NCBI GenBank assembly: GCA_963210315.1
Contig: OY723259.1
Span: forward strand, 186,001-250,000
From: Rhynchopus euleeides
Taxonomy: Eukaryota; Euglenozoa; Diplonemea; Diplonemida; Diplonemidae
Direction of reading: 5' to 3'
Length of the DNA stretch: 64,000 nt
The notes beneath the pieces were generated by a model. That model was given only the letters and a program-made list of their open reading frames with translations, had not been told where the DNA came from and ran no database searches. The position numbers and the translations under genes were made by a program. This document shows, in pieces, positions 50,644 through 61,637 of this stretch. Position 1 is the first letter of the stretch. The number at the start of each line of letters is the position of its first letter.

Positions 50644-50836
50644 TTTTTTTTTGCGGCCTGTGTGGTTGTCTTCGTCGTTTTTCTTCTGCGACCGGACATC
50701 CCCTTCTGGAGACACCGATCTACACTATGAACCGCTAGCTGATGCTGGAGCTTTCGGGAGCCTCTGCGAGTGGGTGGCCACGTTTTCTTTGGTGGACGCA
50801 TCCTAAAGGAAATAAAGAAATAAAGAACCCGAAAAG
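50644..50836 (-). other. ~190-bp insert with poly(A) end in gene D
   Basis: In the paralogues CCCACAG is followed directly by TGTGATCG; here 190 bp separates them. Read on the minus strand it ends in nine A, as in a retroposed RNA copy. It also encodes a basic stretch (RPPKKTWPPTRRGSRK). No long target duplication is visible (at most AG), and no source gene is recognised. It must predate the hAT insertion or have entered separately right next to it. Confidence 0.55.
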
Positions 50837-51282
50837 TGTGATCGTCCCCTGTGATGGGAACTGACTGCACCCAGTCCCTCAGCAACGCCATCAGCGCGTA
50901 GAAGCCGTGCGGGTGAGACCCGAAGGATCTTGACATCGACCCTGACGCGTCAATCAGGATTGCCAGGTCGAGGTCTGGGCATGACCCGATGCAATACTCG
51001 CTGCCTGACACGGCCTCCTGGTGCCACAGGCAGTTGGGGTCCGCCGTGCACCCGCACTGGTCTGCTGGACTGTTGTAGTCGGTACACACAGCGTGCCCCA
51101 GCACGCACAGCCCCAGCAACGCAAGGCACCGCTGCATCGTTGCCGACCGACACCTGCCAGCCCTCTCTGATGGTGTGTGGTGTGGTGGCACTGCTCCCCT
51201 GCAGGCAAAGCATGAACGCCACACGGGAAGGGGGGTCGTGATTGCCGAGAGTGAAGGGGCAACAGGCGATGCTGCACAGGGA

Positions 51283-51595
51283 AGCTGCGTGCTTGCCTCC
51301 CAACACAGGCTGGCAGGGCTCTGGGATATCAAGCTTGCAGGGGAGGAGGCAGGGCTGGGGTGCGTGGGGGTGGGGTGGGGTGGGGTGGGGCGGGCAGGTC
51401 CTCCTCGGGACAGGCACAGCCACAGCTGCTGTTTGCGCTTTCAACGGCATCGACACAAAGACACCTCAAGGCCTCGCCCGTCGCACCCACCTCCCCTCCA
51501 CCTCTCTGCAAGGTTTGGAAGGGCGGCTGCAGTGCTTCTGCCAGCCGACAGCAGCCCAGCAGCTGTGGGCTGCATGCCAGCCAACACAGGCCCGC
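51283..51595 (-). promoter_or_regulatory. Shared 5' module of gene D
   Basis: As for genes B and C, with one extra GGGGT unit in the G-run. It continues to GCATGCCAGCCAACACAGG and then diverges. Confidence 0.6.
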
Positions 51596-54012
51596 ATGTG
51601 CATCTTTGTGGTGTCTTTGTCGCATCGAATGCAACCGTCAACAACCGTTATCTTGATGCGATCAGCGTCTTGCTGTTGCAGTGTCCTCGTGACGTCTGGT
51701 GGCGTGATCCTATTGCCTGCCTTCTCTGCCAGGTTTGTGCCAGTTCCAGGGGTCCCACGATCACGCCATCTGAAGCTAATGCTTGAGGCTGCGTTTTGCG
51801 CTTCGGGTTGCCCGCCCCCCCCTCCCCCTCCCGGGCATTCGGAATTCCTGAACAACCTCAGCGGAGTCCACTCAGCCACCAGAGCTTCAGATCCAGGTCA
51901 GCTTTGAGCTTGTTTCTTTTCCTTGCCTTCAGGAATCTGTCACTTGCTTCCTGATTGACATTGCACGCATTCATCCAAAAGAAACAAACAGCAAACCCCC
52001 CCCGAGACACTAAGGAAGACATCCACGCAAAGTGATACATACTTCGGAGCAGAGCACACCACCTCACACCTCGCCCTTGCTGTGGTTTCCACCACAAAGC
52101 CTCCTGCTAAGGCGATCACCTCCGGAGACACCTCTTCAAGACAAAGCAAAAACGCTGTGCCTCAGAAGATCTCACTGAAGGTGTTGCCCGAGCCACCCAC
52201 CCCCTCTTTGGCCAAGGGGGGATGAGGTCTTGCAGGTGGGTGGGGGGGTGCGGAATATCCTCGTCACAAGGTGCATGATAACAGAGAAGGAAGCGGGGGA
52301 GGGATTGGGGGGAGGGGGGGGGGTCGAGACGGGCGGGTAGCCTCGCTCCTACGAGAATGCTGTCTCCCCCAGGTCCCGTGATTTTTTTGCCGCCCTGGTT
52401 GGTTGCGCTTGCACCGGGGCTTGAGGAGGGAGGGGGGGGGGGGGTGTGGGGGTGGCAATGCGCCAGCAGCGGGCAGGCAGGGCTGGGTGATTCTTGAAGC
52501 GCATAATAACCCGCCCAAATTTTCAACAACATGCATGCGGGTGGGGGGGGGGGGGTGGGGGGTTAGGGCAACGGGCGGCATCGCAGTCTTTTCTTTTGAT
52601 GACCAGTGACCCGATTTCGTATGCCTGTGTTGGGCATTTCTTCTCGCCCGGGCGGGTGAATTGCGCATCGATCGATTTTTGAACCAGTTTTTGGCTGTGA
52701 GCCGTTTGGTTTTTCGCAGCATCCCCTGGCGGCTTTTCGCAGCATCCGCTGTTTCGTGTTCTTCTGGCCGCACGGTGGCCTTCGACCTGCCCAAGAGAAA
52801 ATGCAGAAGCGTCATCAAAAGCCCAGGCGGGGCTTTTACACCAGGGGAGGTGAAATGATCCGGGAAGTTCAAAACAAGGGTTTTTGTCGGCTTTTTTTTG
52901 GCTTGCTGTTGCATGTTTCTGTTGCTTGAAAAGGGGGGAAAAAATCGAAAAGGTTTTTTTCCCGGGAGGGGTGGGGGGGGGGGAGTGAGGGGGAAGTGTA
53001 TGGCTTGTATGTATACGGCATGAGACAAGTGGGAGGTGGGGCGGGGGTATTGAAATAGGAGTAAAAGGAAGCGCGATCTCCCTTCACTCGCTATGCAGGC
53101 TGTGTCTGTCGGGGGGGGTGGGAGAGAGGCGGAGGGTCTTCCACCCGAATCGGTAAACTTCGGTAATCTCAGGCGCATGTATTTTCTTCCCCCCCCCCCT
53201 CCCAAACAAATGGAACGCGGGGAGGGGAGGGGGGTGTTGGAAAAAAATGCGCCAAAAAACGCCAGTGTCTGCACCGAGAATGGTTGGAAGCCCCCCCTGT
53301 GACCCCCCCCCCCTTCCCGCACACACACACACACCCTTTTTATTGATTTCACGTGTCAGTGTTTGACTTTTTCGCAACTTCATTTCTTCCTTTTTCTCCC
53401 TCTCCAACCCCACCCGTGACACCACCAGGGTTTAGCTAGCCCTGGTCCGATTATCCCCGGTTCTTCGCTGAAGAGACGCGGCCGGGGGGAGGGGTACGAA
53501 GAGTACGCGTCGAAACCGGTGTCACGTCGTGTTGGGGAATCCTTCGGGAGTGCGATACTGAAGGGGAGGTGCTACTGCCCGTGCAGGGCGACACCGCCTT
53601 AAAACTTTATAACCACACACACACACACACACAGCCCATAGGATGGGGCGCTGCGGGGACTGTGTAGTTGAAACTAAGTCTCTAACCTACTGCTGCAACA
53701 CGCATCACGCGAGCTTTGCGGCACGCCCTCCTCCGAGTGGCACTGAACTGGCCCCACACTCTGACCCGAGTGGGGCCTCGGCGGTTACGTAGGGTGGGAT
53801 GGGGGTGGGCTAGGACCCGTGCAGGGTTAACCCACCTAAAAAGTGATCAACACACACACACACACACACCACCCCCAAACAAAACGCCACCCCCACTCAC
53901 CCCCCCTCCAGGAAATGAAACGGTCTTCAATCTCCACAAAAAAGGGGGCTGAAGGCACCGGGCATACCATGGAGAGGGAGAGGAGAGGTGGGATGGAGAG
54001 AGTCGCACGTGC
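51596..54012. other. G/C-run-rich intergenic DNA, no supported gene
   Basis: Contains an inverted 65-bp sequence at 51702-51767 (GGCGTGATC/GATCACGCC) resembling 8231-8286, direct GCTTTTCGCAGCATCC repeats near 52710-52748, long G runs (52310-52323, 52434-52444, 52542-52554), and (CA)n at 53321-53334, 53612-53631 and 53850-53868. Words at 53083-53105 and 53150-53275 recur at 57898-57920 and 59248-59320 (TCGGTAAACTTCGG, CGCCAGTGTCTGCACCG), so diverged dispersed repeats are present. A long minus-strand frame here is low-complexity. Confidence 0.45.
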
Positions 54013-54016
54013 CGTA

Positions 54017-54604
54017 CAGTCTGGCTAATAATGAATGTTATGGGGGCCAAAATGTTATGAACCGGGACTTCTCAGAAATCGGGAATTTAATTATTTTTAA
54101 CATTTTTATTTTTAACATTTTCAAAAATGTTATGGGCTTGGCGTTTTTTTGGTGGCTCGGTAGCGAAAATTTCCGTGACATTTGCTCGATCCTGCGACCC
54201 ACACACACCCACTAGCTCTCTGTGGGGCTTGGGTGCAGATTGGTGGCATCAGCGGGCTCTAGCGGAACCCCCCGCTTCTGGTACCGAGCGACCGATGACA
54301 CTGCCCAAGATGATGAGGTGATCTGGAGGACAGTCAGAGCACTCCGTCAGAACACTTTCTTCAGGTGCCAGATGGCTGCAGAGGGCCAGGAGAAGCTCGA
54401 TGAGCTCGATCGGCAGGGGAGAACGGGTGCGAGGGTCGGGCTGACCCCCCTTGGGTGGGCCCCACCCCCCACGCGCCCGATCTAACTCCAATTAATTAAA
54501 ACACCGAATTTAAATGTTATGGGAAAATGTTATGATTCCGAGGTCCCGGCGAATTAATTATCTTTATTTATTTTGCCTTGTAACAATCATTATTAGCCAG
54601 ACTG
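54017..54604. mobile_element. 588-bp TIR element (CAGTCTGGCTAATAATGA ends), TA duplication
   Basis: TA at 54015-54016 and 54605-54606. Inverted ends CAGTCTGGCTAATAATGAnTGTTA. Inside each end AATGTTATGG and AAAATGTTATGA recur in direct orientation (54033-54060; 54511-54535). CAGT ends plus TA fit Tc1/mariner. The core 54222-54485 could be a captured coding fragment (87 residues with EGQEKLDELDRQGRTGARVG) but is unassigned. Confidence 0.85.
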
Positions 54605-54606
54605 TA

Positions 54607-54684
54607 TTGTTATTTTTTTATTTTATTTTTTTGCCTTCTGGCTGGAGCATCAGGCGCGGCACGCCGAACATCCGTGCTTGGGGG

Positions 54685-54719
<35 letters not shown>

Positions 54720-55213
54720 GGATGGGGTGGGTGGGTGGGTGGGTGGGGGGAGATGTTCTGTTGATCATTGATAGAAACTATACGTCGTTTCAAAGAATAC
54801 GTGAAAAGAAAACTGACAGTAACAGATGGGATGGGGGGTGCAGGAGGGAAGAGGAGGATAAAGGTCGGGGATGGAAAGCACAGAGGGAGGTCCTAGGGTG
54901 ATAGGTGTGGTGAATAACAGCAACACAACAGCAAACACATCAGCGACACACAGCTCGAGGCAAGAGGAGGTGGGGCGGGGTGTCATCCTGCAGAAGTCTC
55001 CAGTTGGCCAGCAAGGCGAAACGTACGGGGGAGAGAGAGCACAGCCGGGGAAGCGACTCAGTGGCCTGATGAAGGGCGCTGAGTGGCGGCTGGTGCACTT
55101 CCCCTTCCATCCTTACCCGTAGGTAAGAGGTCAGACGGGCATATGCCCCATACTAGTAATCATTCTCAAGTACTACCTACACCCTAGACCTCCCTAGACG
55201 CAGCAGAGCTGCT
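54607..55213. other. Intergenic between two TIR elements
   Basis: Holds (GA)n at 54690-54715, GGGT repeats, and a segment at 54995-55030 (CCAGTTGGCCAGCAAGGCGA) plus CCCTTCCATCCTTAC at 55111 that also occur near 50395-50450 inside the gene D hAT. No gene supported. Confidence 0.4.
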
Positions 55214-55215
55214 TA

Positions 55216-55969
55216 CAGGGGGGGGTCAAATAAACGTACTAAGTACTACTATTCGGCGAACGGGCGGGCCTAAATCGACCTCGCCAAAAAAGTATAAAAT
55301 ACGTTGCGAGCGAATAGACGTACGTAGTACGTCTATTCAACTTTTCCTAAAAACACTGTTTGCAGGGGCTCTGCGGGGCTATTTGGTCCACCAGGGGCGC
55401 GCTGGTCACTGCTGCGTGCCCTGGCCCAGATCACTTCGTTGAAGGAAGGCCGGGGAGCGCCTGGCTGTGGCCCATCCTCTTGAGGCATTCCGTGAGCAGA
55501 TGAAAGCATCCGACGTCGTCACTATATCGACACCAGCCGAAGATATTGGCCCTGTTGGTGGATGTCACAGGTCTACGGTGAGCTTTGTCTGGGGCGGTGG
55601 TGGTGGGGACTGCGGACGCCGTAGCTGAGGGAATGCGCGGCGGGCTTCAGCAGTGGTTCTGATGCCTCTGGACCGCATGAGCTTGCGGGTTTGCGGGGCC
55701 CGTGCACCCTGGTTCCCCGAAGTGGCACCAATAGACCTTGTCCCCATTCCTTGCCCCAAAGTTTGTGGATTTGTGTGCCCCCTCCACTGGCAGGCGGTCC
55801 TCCAAAAAGAAAATCTCAAAAAAAACGAGATACTTCCCAAAAAAACGGGTGGGCAAAGTAAGTACTTGTATTCAACGGCCCAACGTGCCCCAGAGCCCCA
55901 AAAAAATAAGTACTACTATTCGGCTAAGTACTACTATTCAACTAAGTACGTTTATTCGACCCCCCCCTG
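55216..55969. mobile_element. 754-bp TIR element (CAGGGGGGGGTC ends), TA duplication
   Basis: TA at 55214-55215 and 55970-55971. The ends CAGGGGGGGGTCAAATAAAC and CAGGGGGGGGTCGAATAAAC are inverted. Subterminal AAGTACTACTATTCGGC words occur on both sides, and there is a 23-bp palindrome ATAGACGTACGTAGTACGTC near 55313-55336. The middle is GC-rich and coding-like but matches nothing known; probably a non-autonomous Tc1/mariner-type element with captured sequence. Confidence 0.85.
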
Positions 55970-55971
55970 TA

Positions 55972-58900
55972 AACAAGTTTACTTGGTAAAGAGAGAGGTG
56001 GAAGGAGGGGGGAGGGAGGGGTCGGGGATAAAGAGTAGAATGCATGTTGAAATGACTGATTTATGTTTTCATTGTGAACACACCATGCATGCATGAGTGC
56101 GCGTGACCAACAGTCATTTTTTGTCCTTTATTTTGGCCGTGACCTGAAAAAGACATGGAAAAAAATAGCACCGCTAAAAAAAAACAACGGAAAAGTGCAC
56201 AAAAAACCAGTTTCGCCTGTTCTTCATCTGCTCCCCTCCTCCCCCCTCCCTTCCTCGTGACGGCGTCGACGCTTCCGCACGGCGTGCGTTCGGGAATAAA
56301 AAAATGAGGGGGGGGGGGTTGGGTGGGATAAACGGGACTTCTGCTTCCCCTTCTGCGGCGAACTGCTTCTTTTTTCCTCCCTCTCCTTGTCGGAAAACGC
56401 AAGGCCCTTTCTCACCCTATTCCTGGCCCCCCGCCCGCATCCCAACGCTTGGGAAGCGACGAACTCCACACGTGATACGCGCATGGAGATGCGATGTCAT
56501 GGAGCTGGTTACGCACGGCTACGCCTAACTATCAAAACAGTTGACATATGACAACCTCGGCCCGGTGGGCTGTGGCGAACGCCCTGCTGTTGCAAAATAA
56601 AATACACCGACCACCGGTTGTAGGGAGGAGTTGGTCATGCCTTTCCGCGCGGATGTCGTCTTCTCGAAAGAAGGCACTGGGGGGGGAGATAGGTAAGAAA
56701 ACCTGTTCGTTTTTTTTTGACAAAAAGAGCGCTCCAGTTCAAAAAAAAAAGTTTAAAAAAAAGTCAGCTACGCATTGGGGGGGGGAGGGGGCATCGGGGA
56801 ACGGCTTCTCTGCGTGAGTGGCTTCGCTCTGTCTGTCAAACTGTGTCGAGAGGTCAGAACTGCATTTTTTTCAAGAATAAAAAATGCGAGCCGTTCACAC
56901 CAACACACTCCAGCAGTGGAGAGGTCCGCGTTTTGGCCACAGCAGGATAAATCGGGGGCGTGGGGTGGTGTGCTCTTTGGGAGATGCAAATCGCCCGAAA
57001 AAGATAAACGCGCATCGGTGCCAAGTGTCCACACCTACCCCACATGCACGCACTGTGTCAAGAGGAGTAGAGAAGAGACAGAAAAGTGCAGGGGAGTTGT
57101 AGAGGAAAACCACGGCGGCAAAACCGCAGCAAGCTTCCACGAAACAAAAATATACTCACCCCCCCTCCCCCTCCCCCCCCCACCCCCATGCCACGCGCGC
57201 TGGCATGCGCGATCAGGCAAAATAGGCAAGAAGGATTAAATGATAGGTCCACCCAACATTTTGCATCTTGTCTGAAACGGTTTTGATTTTGTGCATGACA
57301 CCACTTCGCAAACCACCCCACCCACCCCACCCATCCCGGCGAGACAGGAGGGGAGATGAGGATGGCGAGGGGGCTGCACTTTTTTTTTAAACTTTCGCGG
57401 GGTTCTTCTCAGAGAAGTCGCGACAAGCCGCGACAACAATCCCTCAGCTTCATATGACCCCATGGAACACCCCTCCCCCCTTCCCCCCCCCGCTTCTCCT
57501 GCAGAATTGCAAGCAGGATGGGGGGGTGGGGTGATAGAGACAGAGAGAGAAGAGGGGGCGATGAAACGTCCGAGCGGTCATCATTGGGTCTGGGGTATGG
57601 GGGTGGGGTGGGGTGGGGTGGGGGGTGGAAAGACAGACACAGAGGGGAGGGGGGGGAGGAGGAGGAGGAGGTAATGTCTGACCCCCCCCCCCTCCCCCAG
57701 AAGGGAGGCGCTGGGAAAACAATGCCTCTCCTCGCCTGGATTGATTATTCTGGTTGGCTCAGGCTGATTCCGCCCACATCGAAGTGTGCTGGAAGTGGGG
57801 TAGGGTGGAGATGGGATATAGAAGGGGGGGGGGGGTAAGGAAGGAGGAGGAGGGGGGGTAGTGAAATCGAATTTGAAGGGAGCACAAGAATGATCACCCT
57901 TCACTCGTTATGCAGGTTGTGTCTGAAGGGGAAGGAGGAGGAGGAGGGGGGGCTCTGTGCTCACTGCCAGTGCGGCACAACAGAGTGCCATTTCTCTCAG
58001 CACTGCAGAGCGCATCGCCCCCCACTCCCCGGGAAATATGCTGAAATGTTCTTGAAAAAGCGGTGGTGTTCCCCGCTGGGGAAGGGGGGGGGGGGGTGTG
58101 GGTGGGGGAACTCCCAACATTTTTTTCTCTCTTGATGCGGCATGCCGTCAAAAAGAATATGGACAACAATGCGCAGTTCATGATTTGTTCGGGGGGGGGG
58201 GGGGTTTAGAAAAGAGCCAAGAACAATCCTGGGAGGATAAAGGAGATGGTCGAACTTGGAATAATTCATATCTGAATTCTTTGAACGGGCCTTTTTGAAC
58301 CGTGTGTCCAGATCCACTCTGTGAATGAAATGAAAAAAACCAACCCGCATGCAACGCGACACATGCTCCAAGAGAAAAGGGGGTCTAAATTTCAGGATTT
58401 CTCTTCAGGAATACTCTCGGATAAACCCGGGGAGAGCAACGGTGGAACAACGGCGCGCGTCGGGGAAACCTCCCAGGCAGCGTGGCGGCGTAGAAAACCG
58501 GCTTCTCTCACCGGGCAAAATCCCGCAGTTTAGACACACCCCTAAAGAGGCAGGCAACTTTTGCATTACGGGTGTTAATCCCGTGTCATCAGGAAGATGA
58601 ATCGGCGAGCCCGCTGGTGGGGTTCTTTGTAACAAATTGTTGTTTGGGGGGGGGGGGGGTGTGGGAGGGGGGCCTGCTTCGTTTTCTGCTTTGTTTTTCC
58701 CTTACAAAAACTGCAGGGGGACAGATGTCTACCATGGAAGGCATGGAAGGGGGAGGGGAGGAGGGAGGGAAGAGAGAGAGTGTGAGTGTATCCTAGGGGG
58801 TGGGGTGGGGGGGATATTCTTTGCAGGAACTGCAGCGCCCTGCACGAAGGCAACACGAGAGAGAGAGAGAGAGCGGCGGGCTGTGCTGAAAGAGCTGCAT

Positions 58901-60738
58901 TGGGCACTTCCACCCCAAAAGAAATGGGGTGAGAGAAGGACCGAATGTGCATGCCGGTGCCGGCTTCTTCTCGATAAGGCGCTGTTATTGTGCCAAAACC
59001 GGGTGAAAACACAAATAAAAAAAACAAGGCCTGCCGAATGCCCTTCTCTGGGGGTAGTGATCGGAGAGAGAAAAATAGGCGTTGTTTGTCCGCCAAACTC
59101 GGGAATAAAAATCCCCCTCTCCTCAAACGCAGGTGCCTCTGTTGAACGTGCGTTTTTTGCATTTGTTGAGTTATTTCATCTTTCAAGATGGGGATGGGGG
59201 GTGGGGGTGGGGGGTGTCACAAGCCAAGGCCTGCAGTCTCGCTCAGTCGGTAAACTTCGGCAATCTCTGGCGATTGTCCCGACAATATGGGAAAATACGC
59301 CAAAAACGCCAGTGTCTGCACCGCTCTGTGCGAAATACGCTAGCTTGCCCCCCCCATTCTGTTCTTATCTCATTCTTCTTCTTGGCCCACGCCCTAAATG
59401 TGAGGAAGCTCACTATTTCTGCTTTTTTGAGGGCGCTGGCTTTTTAACTTCTCATTTCCCGAATCATCGTTCTGCATTTTTTTTGCATCTTCCTCCGGTG
59501 GGAGAGTGGGAGGGAAAAGAGAGGCTGTATCGATGTGGCTATTTAAAAACCGTCTAGTCCTGACACAGCAACAAAAAGATGGCGGGATTTGTTCTTTCAG
59601 CTTCGGGGCTGGGGCTGGGGCGGGGGGGGGGGTGGTGTTGGGAAGAGGGAAGATCGCGAGGCGACTATTGCTCGGGACAGCGGGGGGGGGGGTCTCAGGT
59701 AAGAAAAAGGGGGAGGAGGGAAGGAGGAGGGGGAAAGGGGAAAGGGAAAGGGATGGGGGTGGGGAAATCCATTCCACACAACTGCCTTTGGCAAAAAAAA
59801 TATGCCCACACAAAGAGGGAGTGGGTGGGGTGTTGTATATACTGCGCACACTGTCATGGCCATGTCCGACCCCCAAACAGTTCCTCTGTACCCCCGATTT
59901 TCGCAAATGCACTCTGTGAAGTCCATTGCAGAAGGCACTCTTGGGACGCGGTTTGAGGGGGGGGCAAGCCTGGGGCAGCCGTCAAGACAACAGGTCTTTT
60001 CGGCCTTCACATCACACAGACCAACGAGGGAGGGGGAAACACACATCCGTCCTGGCACCCACCGGTCTTTGCACCGCCTTACAGCAGGCAACAGGTGGCA
60101 GGGCGTGCGAGGTGGGGGGAGGTTTTGAGGCTGTGGTTGCATTCTCTGATTGCAGTTTTTTTTTTTCGTTCCAAAAAAAACCCGAAGTTCTTCCCAGGCT
60201 CATAATTCTCCCACTCTAATCCGACAACCGGCAAGTATAAGCTAAACTTTTACAGCGCATCTGAGGGTTATTGCGGGGGGAAAAAATCCCCTCTCCCTCC
60301 CAACCAAGACGCGCACGTTCCTGTTCCTGATTCGGCCAGGAAATGATTCAAAATGCCGGCAACAAATCGTACCCTTTCCACCTTATAGTAGAAGCACCTC
60401 CTGCCCCCAACCCCCCAAGCAAAACAGATCCGAGCTTCATCTCGCTGAACGCAACACTTTTTGTTTCGCAGGGCTGGGTGATGAGACCGTGGCACTTTTG
60501 CGAGGTGTGAATCATCTGGAGGATTCGGTCGTACGATTCTTTGCGACTTCCCGCAATAGCATGCCGGCATGTTGTTAATCAGATTGTGTGACCGGGGGAA
60601 GAGAGTGTGGTCAATCAAAAGTGCCCAAGCCATTTCCACCCAATTTCGGTGTCTGGACTGAAAGCGGTTTTCGACACAGAGCAGGCGAAAGATAGTCGCC
60701 CCCCCGCTGCCTGCTTGGTGCAGACAGGCATCGAAAAC
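55972..60738. other. Low-complexity desert, no supported gene
   Basis: Dominated by G/C and A/T homopolymers, purine runs and (GA)n (58856-58873). 57895-57920 repeats the word TCGTTATGCAGGTTGTGTCTG seen near 53085-53107. 59248-59320 repeats TCGGTAAACTTCGG and GCCAGTGTCTGCACCG of 53150-53275. Frames up to about 300 residues occur on both strands, but they are runs of Gly, Pro or Arg without domain structure. Confidence 0.45.
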
Positions 60739-60991
60739 TACACGGTGGACTCCAGCGGGGGTAGGGTAACCCTTTTCGGGAGTCTCAACTAGGGGGAGTC
60801 CAACTCCCGCTAGCGGGAGTCTATACTCCCGCTAGCGGGAGTCTGACTCCCCCTAGCGGGAGTCTTTTCACCTATTTTCACTCATTTTTCCCATGATACC
60901 TATGCAATGTGGCACTCGTCACTGAAGTACAGCCACACCAAACGAAACGGACGTTTCCACCCATCCCAGCTCGCAGACCTGATTCACAAAA

Positions 60992-61372
60992 ATGGGGAAG
61001 ACGACAACGAAGCCGGCAGCGAAGCCGGCGGCAAAGTCGATTAAGAAGAAGAAGAGCGCAGAGAGTCCCGAGGCTGCGGAGGCGACGAACATTGTGCATG
61101 ATTTTTGCACGGCCTTCCCTGTTAAAAAAGGGGGCAGTGTGCTGACACTGGGATCCATTAGAAGGCTCCTAGCAACGGTGTTGAGCAAGGAGCTCCACAA
61201 GCACAGCACCCAGGTGGCCAACGCAATCATCGCCATGTCTTCCCTGACATGGATAAGTTCGCTGTCAGGGAAGTCGCAACGATGCGGAAGGAGGGCGCTC
61301 TCCGTCATATACAAGGTGGAGGCGAAGTATGGCAAGGTGCAGGATACAAACGTGTCGTCGGGGGCAGCCTGA
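60992..61372 (+). CDS. Lys-rich small protein with histone-fold-like segment, inside the TIR element
   Basis: 126 residues: a basic tail (KPAAKPAAKSIKKKKSAESP) and then residues about 46-82, where LTLGSIRRLLATVLSKELHK plus H follows the pattern of the last helices of histone H2B (IxSxEIQTAVRLLLPGELAKH). About 8 of 35 positions match what I recall of H2B. After about residue 85 the frame is doubtful: the next frame from 61249 (MDKFAVREVATMRKEG) reads more naturally, so a frame change near 61245-61260 is likely. It lies between two left termini of the element and so may be a captured host fragment. Function not established. Confidence 0.4.
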   Translation: MGKTTTKPAAKPAAKSIKKKKSAESPEAAEATNIVHDFCTAFPVKKGGSVLTLGSIRRLLATVLSKELHKHSTQVANAIIAMSSLTWISSLSGKSQRCGRRALSVIYKVEAKYGKVQDTNVSSGAA

Positions 61373-61637
61373 AGCCGCGAATGATCGCGACACGGGCGAA
61401 CGGCTTGGCACCGTGGGTCTGGATAGATGCTGGAGTTCGGCCGGGTGAAACCGGAAGTCGCAGCAAAATTTGCCCCCCCAGATTTCTTCCTCAAACCCAC
61501 CCGTGGGCTGATCCGGCCTTGCACGGTGGACTCCAGCGGGGGTAGGGTACCACTACCGGGTTTAACCCTTTTCGGGAGTCTCAACTAGGGGGAGTCCAAC
61601 TCCCGCTAGCGGGAGTATAGATCAGCAGTGGGCAACA

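Larger units (their letters stand above)
46148..51137 (-). pseudogene. Gene D: two-vWA WD40 paralogue split by insertions
   Basis: The signal peptide (Met at 51137, MQRCLALLGLCVLGHAVC), Cys segment and first half of vWA1 (to GDDHT) lie at 50838-51137. The remainder of vWA1 (from SKDQTGFRIAFLQF), stalk, second CTDYNSPADQ unit with vWA2 (DASGSMSRSFRSH), second stalk (TGAPATPSP units) and seven-blade WD40 lie at 46148-49423 in one open frame. Between them are a hAT element (49424-50630) and a ~190-bp insert (about 50644-50836). Without the insertions it would be a gene B-type protein. The downstream 1088-residue frame is still clean, so the break is recent. Whether any shortened product is made is unknown. 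Confidence 0.85.

Noticed and set aside
52264-53352. 362-residue minus-strand frame
   Set aside because: Composed of Pro, Gly and Lys runs from C/G/A homopolymers, without conserved motifs.
53433-53640. Possible structured RNA gene (GGTCCGATTATCC and later words)
   Set aside because: No tRNA cloverleaf, 5S or snRNA consensus could be matched by eye.
58637-59557. 306-residue plus-strand frame
   Set aside because: Low-complexity Gly/Arg start and no recognisable domain; the same region has equal frames on the other strand.
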